A stretch of 5,314 bases of DNA from JAVMKJ01 sp031732855. GTDB lineage: Bacteria > Pseudomonadota > Gammaproteobacteria > Competibacterales > Competibacteraceae. Shown piece by piece: positions 1 to 4,490 of the stretch. The DNA is taken from NCBI GenBank assembly GCA_031732855.1, contig JAVMKJ010000065.1, positions 1-5,314 of the forward strand, written 5' to 3'. Each line of letters starts with the position of its first letter. Within the stretch, counting starts at the first letter, position 1. Position numbers and translations under genes: made by a program. Under the pieces are notes generated by a model. It ran no database searches, was not told the origin of the DNA, and saw only the letters and a program-made list of their open reading frames with translations.

Positions 1-43
1 CCGCCCTTCCAAAAATCTCGTCCCGCTTGGCATAATCACTCTT

Positions 44-49
44 TATAAT
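44..49 (+). promoter_or_regulatory. Possible -10 element upstream of glycogen synthase
   Basis: A perfect TATAAT lies in a short AT-rich patch about 85 bases before the glycogen synthase start. No good -35 is found at 16-18 bp: the TTGGCA at 27-32 is only 11 bp away, too close for a sigma-70 pair. If used, transcription would begin near base 56 and leave a leader of about 78 bases. A second -10-like hexamer, CATAAT, lies at 31-36, also with no good -35. The rest of bases 1-133 shows no gene. Confidence 0.35.
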
Positions 50-133
50 AGCGACAAGATCATTCCGACTGGCCGTACCATCGGAACCCCTCCAACTCAT
101 CGCCGCTCACCCGGCCAAGGGAGCATAACAACA

Positions 134-1366
134 ATGCGCGTCCTGCTGACCACCAACGAATATCCCCCGTATGTTTACGGCGGCGCGGGCGTCCACGTCG
201 AATACCTGTCCCGCGAACTGGCCAAGCTGACCCAGGTCGAAGTGCGCAGCTTCCACGATCAGGCAGTCGACGAGGGCCAGTTGCACGTGCGCGGCATCAA
301 GATGGATACCACCCATTTCGCCGGCTGCCCGCAATCCTTCGTCTCGCCGCTCAAGGCCCTGAGCACCTGCCTGGCCTTCGTCGGCCAGGGCATCGGCGAC
401 GATCTGGACGGCACCGCCGAGGTGATCCACTGCCATACCTGGTATGCCCACTTCAGCGGCATCCTCGCCAAGATCCTCTACAACATTCCGATGGTCATCA
501 CGGTTCACTCGCTGGAACCGCTGCGACCCTGGAAGCGCGAACAGCTCGGCCACGGCTACGATCTCTCCCGCTGGATCGAAAAGACCGCGCTGGAAACGGC
601 CGATGCCATCATCGCCGTCTCGCGCAGCACCCGCGACGACATTCTGCGGCTGTTCGACGTCGAACCGACCCGGGTGGTGGTCATTCCCAACGGCATCGAC
701 ACCGAGGAATATCACCCGACCCACGATCCCGAAGCCATCGCCAAGTTCGGCATCGACCCCAAGCGCCCCTATGTTCTTTTCGTCGGACGGATGACCCGGC
801 AGAAAGGGCTGTACTACCTGCTGCAAGCCATCCCACACATCGACCCCAGCCTGCAGGTCGTGTTGTGCGCCGGCGACGCCGACACGCTGGCCATGCAGCG
901 CGAGATGGAAGACATGGTGCAGGAACTGCAAAGCCACCGTTCCGGCATCGTCTGGATTCCCAAGATGGTCTCGCGCCAAACCACCATCGCCCTGTACTCG
1001 CACGCCGCCATTTTCTGCTGCCCTTCGATTTACGAGCCGTTCGGCATCATCAACCTGGAAGCGATGGCCTGCGGCACGCCGGTGGTGGGCAGCGCGGTCG
1101 GCGGCATCTGCGAGGTGGTGGTGGACGGCGAAACCGGCTTTCTGGTGGACCCGCACCTGTCGCTGGAACCGCCGCACGATCCCATCGCGCCCGCCAAATT
1201 CGAACGCGGGCTGGCCGACGCCATCAATCGCCTGGCCGCCGATCCGGCGTTGCGGGACCGGATGAGCCAGGCCGGCCGCGAACGCGTCGAGCGGCACTAC
1301 AGTTGGCGCAGCATCGCCCAGCAGACCTACGACCTCTATCGCCGGTTGCGGCCACAACGAAGCTAG
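134..1366 (+). CDS. glgA: Glycogen synthase, GT4 family (Corynebacterium/GlgM type)
   Basis: Cytosolic GT-B glycosyltransferase of 410 residues that uses a sugar nucleotide (ADP-glucose in the characterised family) to make alpha-1,4-glucan or a precursor. The N-terminal acceptor domain opens with an MRVLLTTNEYPP strand and the glycine loop YGGAGVHVEYL (15-25). HTWYAH (101-106) is the conserved His region. The C-terminal nucleotide-sugar domain has VPNG-like IPNGID (184-189), VGRMTRQKG (217-225) with R219 and K224, and the E-x7-E motif E301/E309 in EPFGIINLE. Length and motifs fit the short 'glycogen synthase, Corynebacterium family' (about 390-410 residues), not the longer GT5 GlgA of E. coli with its KxGGL motif. 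Actinobacterial relatives (GlgM) make maltose-1-phosphate from ADP-glucose and glucose-1-phosphate, so the exact product is open. AAGGGAG at 117-123 supports the start. It stands alone, with a terminator directly after it. Family certain; the symbol is the customary one. Confidence 0.93.
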   Translation: MRVLLTTNEYPPYVYGGAGVHVEYLSRELAKLTQVEVRSFHDQAVDEGQLHVRGIKMDTTHFAGCPQSFVSPLKALSTCLAFVGQGIGDDLDGTAEVIHCHTWYAHFSGILAKILYNIPMVITVHSLEPLRPWKREQLGHGYDLSRWIEKTALETADAIIAVSRSTRDDILRLFDVEPTRVVVIPNGIDTEEYHPTHDPEAIAKFGIDPKRPYVLFVGRMTRQKGLYYLLQAIPHIDPSLQVVLCAGDADTLAMQREMEDMVQELQSHRSGIVWIPKMVSRQTTIALYSHAAIFCCPSIYEPFGIINLEAMACGTPVVGSAVGGICEVVVDGETGFLVDPHLSLEPPHDPIAPAKFERGLADAINRLAADPALRDRMSQAGRERVERHYSWRSIAQQTYDLYRRLRPQRS

Positions 1367-1395
1367 AGCGCAGCCGGTCCCGGCCATCGTTTTCA

Positions 1396-1417
1396 GGGGC
1401 TCCACGGAGCCCCTTTT
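1396..1417 (+). terminator. Rho-independent terminator after glycogen synthase
   Basis: Seven-base-pair stem GGGGCTC (1396-1402) with GAGCCCC (1407-1413), a CACG tetraloop, and a run of four T (1414-1417) followed by more T-rich sequence. It begins 30 bases after the stop codon at 1366, which places it as the end of that transcription unit. Confidence 0.88.
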
Positions 1418-1439
1418 CGTTGTTGCAACTCTTTCTCGT

Positions 1440-1468
1440 TTGCATGGTCTTTTGGTTCAGGAAATAAC
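1440..1468 (+). promoter_or_regulatory. Weak promoter candidate for the DUF2189 gene
   Basis: TTGCAT (1440-1445) and AATAAC (1463-1468) are 17 bp apart and match the sigma-70 consensus at about 3 of 6 and 4 of 6 positions. It sits in the AT-richest part of the 190-base gap between the preceding terminator and the next start. A promoter is expected here because the upstream unit is terminated, but this particular site is a weak match. Confidence 0.22.
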
Positions 1469-1543
1469 CAAGCGCGGCACTCAGGATTGCGCCGGGTCCA
1501 CGGATGGCGTCGACCCAACTCCGCCTTGCAACACCAAACGTTG

Positions 1544-1551
1544 AAAGAGGG
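1544..1551 (+). promoter_or_regulatory. Shine-Dalgarno that fixes the DUF2189 start
   Basis: AAAGAGGG ends six bases before the ATG at 1558. The in-frame ATG at 1504 has no purine-rich site before it and would add 18 residues (MASTQLRLATPNVERGIK) that do not look like the family. The 1558 start is preferred. Confidence 0.75.
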
Positions 1552-1557
1552 ATTAAG

Positions 1558-2361
1558 ATGATTGCTTCCATTCCTGTTATCGAAAGCTCCCTGACCACCC
1601 CCAAGGTCCGCGTCGTCTCCATGGATCAGCCCTGGGAATGGCTCGGAGCCGGCTGGAAAGACCTGCGGCGAGCGCCCGCGGCGAGCATTTCCTACGGCCT
1701 GCTGTTCGTGATCATGGGCTACCTGGTGATCTATACGGCCGAGGCCCAGTTCCAATACGTGTTGGCCCTGACCACGGGCTTCCTGCTGGTCGGTCCGTTT
1801 CTGGCGATGGGGTTGTACGACATCAGCCGCCGGCTGGAGGCGGGCGAACCCGCAACTTTCGAGCACGCGCTGACGGCCTGGCGGCGGAACGCGCCGTCGA
1901 TCCTCCTGTTCGGATTGCTGGTCGGCCTGTTCATGATCGTCTGGGCGCGCCTGTCGGCGGTGTTGTTCGGCGTCGCCGTCGGCGGCGGCGGCGATCTGAC
2001 GCTGGAAACCTCAACCGCGCAACTGTTCTTCTCGGGCAGTGGCCTGACGTTCCTGGCAATCTTCACGCTGGTGGGCGCGGTCATGGCCGCGATCGTATTC
2101 TCGATCAGCGTGGTATCCATCCCGATGCTGCTGGATCGCAAGATCGATTTCATCACCGCGGTGCTGACCAGCCTCAGCGCCGTTCGCGCCAACCCGGCCC
2201 CGATGGCGCTGTGGGCGGCGCTGATCGCAACCTTCACCGGAATCGGCCTGGTCACCTTCTACCTCGGCCTGGTCATCACCCTGCCGCTGATCGGCCATGC
2301 CACCTGGCACGCCTACCGCGATCTGGTCGAGGATGGCGACATCGAACAACAGCCGCTTTGA
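1558..2361 (+). CDS. DUF2189 family multi-pass inner-membrane protein
   Basis: A 267-residue integral membrane protein of unknown function. A soluble N-terminus (1-40) carries the family-like PWEWLGAGWKDLRRAP (25-40), after which the hydrophobic core begins. Membrane segments are apparent at about 43-62, 67-87, 114-138, 163-192 (long, perhaps kinked) and 216-245. Between segments 2 and 3 is the most family-like stretch, GPFLAMGLYDISRRLEAGEP (79-98), followed by an amphipathic loop with HALTAWRRN (103-111). The C-terminus ends in GHATWHAYRDLV (246-257), also typical of DUF2189, then an acidic tail. A glycine cluster (142-145) lies in the loop after segment 3. No catalytic motif or signal peptide is visible. 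DUF2189 proteins are widespread in Proteobacteria and are sometimes annotated near cytochrome oxidase subunits, but nothing here supports a redox role. It is bracketed by terminators and so is probably transcribed alone. Confidence 0.85.
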   Translation: MIASIPVIESSLTTPKVRVVSMDQPWEWLGAGWKDLRRAPAASISYGLLFVIMGYLVIYTAEAQFQYVLALTTGFLLVGPFLAMGLYDISRRLEAGEPATFEHALTAWRRNAPSILLFGLLVGLFMIVWARLSAVLFGVAVGGGGDLTLETSTAQLFFSGSGLTFLAIFTLVGAVMAAIVFSISVVSIPMLLDRKIDFITAVLTSLSAVRANPAPMALWAALIATFTGIGLVTFYLGLVITLPLIGHATWHAYRDLVEDGDIEQQPL

Positions 2362-2380
2362 TCGCCTCCCGGGCGGTCAT

Positions 2381-2408
2381 AAAAACGCCGGCGATCGCCG
2401 GCGTTTTT
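2381..2408 (+). terminator. Perfectly palindromic intrinsic terminator
   Basis: Five A (2381-2385), arm CGCCGGCG (2386-2393), centre AT, arm CGCCGGCG (2396-2403), five T (2404-2408). All 28 bases are self-complementary, so the RNA forms an 8-bp or longer GC stem with a U-tract. Starting 20 bases after the DUF2189 stop, it should end that transcript. The symmetry means it could also work on the other strand, although both neighbouring genes point rightwards. Confidence 0.9.
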
Positions 2409-2460
2409 CGTTGGTGATCGTGGCGGAGCCCGATTTAATTCACCTTAGAAGATACAAGCG

Positions 2461-2488
2461 TTGCCATCAGCTAAAGTTAAGGTTTAAC
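2461..2488 (+). promoter_or_regulatory. Promoter candidate with operator-like inverted repeat, DUF2934 gene
   Basis: TTGCCA (2461-2466, 5 of 6 to -35) and TTTAAC (2483-2488, 4 of 6 to -10) are 16 bp apart in the AT-rich island between the terminator and the DUF2934 gene. Inverted repeat GTTAA-GGT-TTAAC (2476-2488) overlaps the -10, as an operator would. Transcription would start near 2495, leaving a leader of about 82 bases. An alternative pair is TTGGTG (2411-2416) and TTTAAT (2434-2439) with a 17-bp spacer. No other feature is seen in the 2409-2576 gap. Confidence 0.38.
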
Positions 2489-2576
2489 CACCTCGGGCAT
2501 CACGCGCCTCGTTGCCGTATCGGCGAGCTGCGTCGATCGAACAAGCGAAGGGCAACAAGACAGGATAACCAAGACG

Positions 2577-3200
2577 ATGGAAAACGATCTGGAGCACGAG
2601 ATTCGCAATCTTGCGCATGACATCTGGCTGACGGCTGGAACCGACTTCAGTCGAACGGCCCTCGATTTCTGGAGGATGGCGGAGCAGATGGTCATCGAAA
2701 TGACGGCCGATTCGGCCCGTCGGGCGAAAGTCGCCACCACCACGGTCTTGGAGAACGTGGCGGCTTGGCCCTCGGCCCTGCACGCCCTGTATCGTTATCG
2801 GGTTCGCGAACTGGCCCACTGCATGTGGGCGGCCAGCGTCGAGCAGCGCGATCGATCGATGGATTACTGGCTGGCGGCCGAAAAGCATCTGCGTCTGCTC
2901 ACGGAGTCGGCGGCGCGCGCCGCGGGCGCCAGCCTCGGCAAGGAAGAAGCGCTGGCCAAGACCTTCGAGACGTTCTCGCCGGCGAACTATCTGGAACAGA
3001 TCCGCAAGACGGCCTATCAGCTTTGGGAGACGGCGGGACGCCAGTACGGCTCGGCGCTCGACTTCTGGCTGGCCGCGGAGCAAAAAGTCCTGGACTCGCT
3101 CACCGCGAGCGAACCGACGACCATCCTGGAGAATGCCAAACAGCCGGAGCGCCCCAAGCGCACCCCAAAACCGCGACAACGCCCGGCCACGGCGAAATAG
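2577..3200 (+). CDS. Protein with three tandem DUF2934-like repeats and a basic tail
   Basis: A 207-residue soluble protein of unknown function, predicted mostly alpha-helical. Three copies of a DUF2934-like helical hairpin are visible: residues 9-39 (W17, W32, A35-E36), 76-105 (W84, W98, A101-E102) and 142-171 (W150, W164, A167-E168). The shared pattern is (I/V)R-x2-A-(H/Y)-x2-W ... D-(F/Y)-W-x2-AE; copy 3, with YQLWETAGRQYG, is closest to the usual family form. Similarity extends past each hairpin: TTTVLEN (54-60) after copy 1 recurs as TTILEN (181-186) after copy 3, and MTADSARRAK (42-51) resembles LTESAARAAG (108-117). The real duplicated unit is therefore about 66-67 residues. The tail 188-207 has eight Lys/Arg and five Pro, suggesting contact with nucleic acid or another acidic surface. 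No signal peptide or membrane segment is seen. AGGA (2562-2565) lies 11 bases before the ATG, a modest ribosome site. A phasin-like granule role is conceivable from the helical composition but not shown. Confidence 0.8.
   Translation: MENDLEHEIRNLAHDIWLTAGTDFSRTALDFWRMAEQMVIEMTADSARRAKVATTTVLENVAAWPSALHALYRYRVRELAHCMWAASVEQRDRSMDYWLAAEKHLRLLTESAARAAGASLGKEEALAKTFETFSPANYLEQIRKTAYQLWETAGRQYGSALDFWLAAEQKVLDSLTASEPTTILENAKQPERPKRTPKPRQRPATAK
2601..3089 (+). repeat. Three-copy internal protein repeat (DUF2934-like)
   Basis: The hairpin units are encoded at about 2601-2693, 2802-2891 and 3000-3089. The conserved tryptophans recur at intervals of 67 and 66 residues (W17, W84, W150), and the second tryptophan follows after 15, 14 and 14 residues. 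Codon-level similarity is still visible, for example around the DFWRMAEQ and DFWLAAEQ segments of copies 1 and 3. The copies are diverged, so the duplication is not recent. Confidence 0.8.
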
Positions 3201-3252
3201 CGCCACCATCCTGTTCGGCCGGAGGTTGCGTCGACCCGCAACCCTCATCATC

Positions 3253-3305
3253 ACGCCGGCGTCGGCGCGACCCCCGGTTCCCGAGCGTCGCGCCGGCGTT
3301 TGTTG
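3253..3305 (+). terminator. Terminator-like hairpin after the DUF2934 gene
   Basis: ACGCCGGCG (3253-3261) pairs with CGCCGGCGT (3291-3299), followed by TTTGTT (3299-3304). Alternatively GCGCGAC (3265-3271) pairs with GTCGCGC (3286-3292), with the outer arms closing around it and a short bulge on the left. The orientation of the T-run fits termination of the + strand gene that stops at 3200. On the - strand there is no T-run, so evidence that it also ends the converging nth/DUF1841 transcript is weak. The 147-base gap 3201-3347 holds nothing else recognisable. Confidence 0.6.
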
Positions 3306-3347
3306 GATTCGATTCCATCACCCCGGCTGGCGATGGCTAAAACCCGC

Positions 3348-3779
3348 TCACGGTCGCGCCAGCCGCCGCAACCGCTCCAGATAGACCCGCTCGTCCGGTT
3401 CCCCGCCGCCGCGCTGCGCCTCCCACAGGGTCTCGCCCAGACACTCCATCATGGCGTGCTCGGCGGCATGGCTGTCCCCCGCCCGCCGGCAAAGCTGCCG
3501 GTAGACATCGAGAATGCCGGCCGGCCGGCCGGCGCCCAGTTGCTCCTGGATGGCGATGTGCATGCCCATGTGCAGGAACGGGTTGGTCTGGCCCATCTCC
3601 GGAGTGTATTCGCGGCCCAGCGCGGCCTCCGGGTGGGCCAACACCGCCTGATATTCGGGATGCTGGCGAACGACCTCGGCGATGAGGCGTTCGAGCGGTT
3701 CCAGCGCCTGGCCGGCGCTGGCCTTTTCCCACGCCGCGCAGTAATAGCGGCGCAGGCCGTCGCGATCGTTGCCAAACAT
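3348..3779 (-). CDS. DUF1841 family protein, coupled to nth
   Basis: A 143-residue soluble, helix-rich protein of unknown function whose whole length fits DUF1841. Features in order: the N-terminus MFGNDRDGLRRYY; an amphipathic helix with EPLERLIAEVVRQHPEY (27-43); the signature TPEMGQTNPFLHMGMHIAIQEQ (starting at T59); RPAGI (85-89); HAAEHAMMECLGETLWEAQR (104-123); and a C-terminal PDERVYLERLRRL. Two H-x3-H pairs (H70/H74, H104/H108), each followed by Glu (E79, E112), sit in predicted helices and could bind a metal; this is my inference. The start at 3779 is chosen over an in-frame ATG 51 bases upstream because its ATG overlaps the nth stop (TGATG) and is preceded by GAGGTG (3785-3790); the longer form would add residues unlike the family. 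Translation is probably coupled to nth. I recall this gene pair from other gammaproteobacteria but could not check. Confidence 0.88.
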   Translation of the reverse strand: MFGNDRDGLRRYYCAAWEKASAGQALEPLERLIAEVVRQHPEYQAVLAHPEAALGREYTPEMGQTNPFLHMGMHIAIQEQLGAGRPAGILDVYRQLCRRAGDSHAAEHAMMECLGETLWEAQRGGGEPDERVYLERLRRLARP

Positions 3780-4417
3780 CAGTCCACCTCGCTCTTGTAT
3801 GGATACTCGCAGAACTCTCGGATCGGGCATTCCGGACAGCGCGGCCGGCGGGCGGCGCAGACATGGCGGCCGTGCAGGATCAGCCAGTGATGGGCATCCT
3901 GTTTGAACTCATCCGGCGTCGCCGCCAGCAGTCCTTCCTCCACATCCCGCACCGTTCTGCCCGGCGCCAGCCCGGTTCGATTGGCGACCCGAAAGATATG
4001 AGTGTCGACAGCGATGGTCGGTTCGCCGAACGCGGTGTTGAGGATGACGTTGGCGGTCTTGCGCCCGACGCCCGGCAAGGCTTCCAGCGCCGCCCGGTCG
4101 CGCGGTACCTCGCCGCCGTGCCGTTCCAGCAGCAGAGCGCAGGTCTTGCGGAGGTTGGCGGCCTTGTTGTTGTACAGGCCGATGGTCTTGATGTAGCCCT
4201 TCAGACCGGCTTCGCCCAGTTCGAGCATGGCTTGCGGGGTATTGGCGACGGCAAACAGCCGTTCGGTGGCTTCGTTGACCTTCTTGTCGGTCGATTGCGC
4301 CGACAGGATGACCGCGACCAGCAGTTCGAACGGGCCGAGATGACGCAGTTCGGTGGTCGGCCGGGGCCGGGCGGCCCGCAGGCGGGCGAAGAGTTGGTGA
4401 ATTTGAGCGGGGTCCAT
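3779..4417 (-). CDS. nth: Endonuclease III (DNA glycosylase/AP lyase)
   Basis: Base-excision repair enzyme that removes oxidised pyrimidines from DNA and cleaves the abasic site by beta-elimination. At 212 residues it has the family length. The helix-hairpin-helix LPGVGRKTANVILN (114-127) contains the Schiff-base lysine K120; the catalytic aspartate is D138 in VDTHIFRVANR. The [4Fe-4S] ligands C187, C194, C197 and C203 follow the C-x6-C-x2-C-x5-C spacing. All six positions have the same numbers as in E. coli Nth. The N-terminus MDPAQIHQLFARLRAARPRP aligns end to end with the E. coli protein, which supports the start, although no Shine-Dalgarno precedes it: the - strand reads CCTCCT at 4430-4425 instead. 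In many gammaproteobacteria nth follows the rnf/rsx genes; here the upstream gene is a hybrid kinase 73 bases away. The downstream DUF1841 gene overlaps the stop codon. Confidence 0.97.
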   Translation of the reverse strand: MDPAQIHQLFARLRAARPRPTTELRHLGPFELLVAVILSAQSTDKKVNEATERLFAVANTPQAMLELGEAGLKGYIKTIGLYNNKAANLRKTCALLLERHGGEVPRDRAALEALPGVGRKTANVILNTAFGEPTIAVDTHIFRVANRTGLAPGRTVRDVEEGLLAATPDEFKQDAHHWLILHGRHVCAARRPRCPECPIREFCEYPYKSEVD

Positions 4418-4490
4418 GGGCGGCAGGAGGATCGTGGGAAATGCTCGATAGTTTACCCAGAACCTGGAACGGCGACCGACCCGATCCGCA

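Noticed and set aside
27..49. Possible sigma-54 site (TTGGCAT...)
   Set aside because: The GG at 29-30 has no GC at the required -12 spacing, so it does not fit the -24/-12 consensus.
107..1405. 432-codon open frame on the - strand across the whole glycogen synthase gene
   Set aside because: It mirrors a certain gene in the opposite strand, its translation is a His/Asp/Gly/Gln-rich sequence with no family pattern, and long antisense frames are expected in GC-rich codon use.
865..1467. 200-codon + strand frame overlapping the end of glycogen synthase and its terminator
   Set aside because: Arg/Gly-rich shadow in another frame that runs through the terminator hairpin; no ribosome site or recognisable motif.
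1504..1557. 18-residue N-terminal extension of the DUF2189 protein
   Set aside because: No Shine-Dalgarno before 1504, while AAAGAGGG sits six bases before the ATG at 1558.
2484..3254. 256-codon - strand frame over the DUF2934 gene
   Set aside because: Arg-rich antisense shadow. The + strand frame has clear internal repeats conserved at the protein level.
3513..3534. Run of alternating GGCC/CCGG, palindromic
   Set aside because: It lies inside the DUF1841 coding region over the GAGRPAG codons and is explained by GC-rich codon use.
3780..3830. 17-residue N-terminal extension of the DUF1841 protein
   Set aside because: It lies inside the nth coding end. The MFGNDR start has its own GAGGTG site and the TGATG overlap.
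3300..3890. 196-codon + strand frame over the DUF1841 gene
   Set aside because: Antisense shadow of a gene with an end-to-end family match; no independent start signal.
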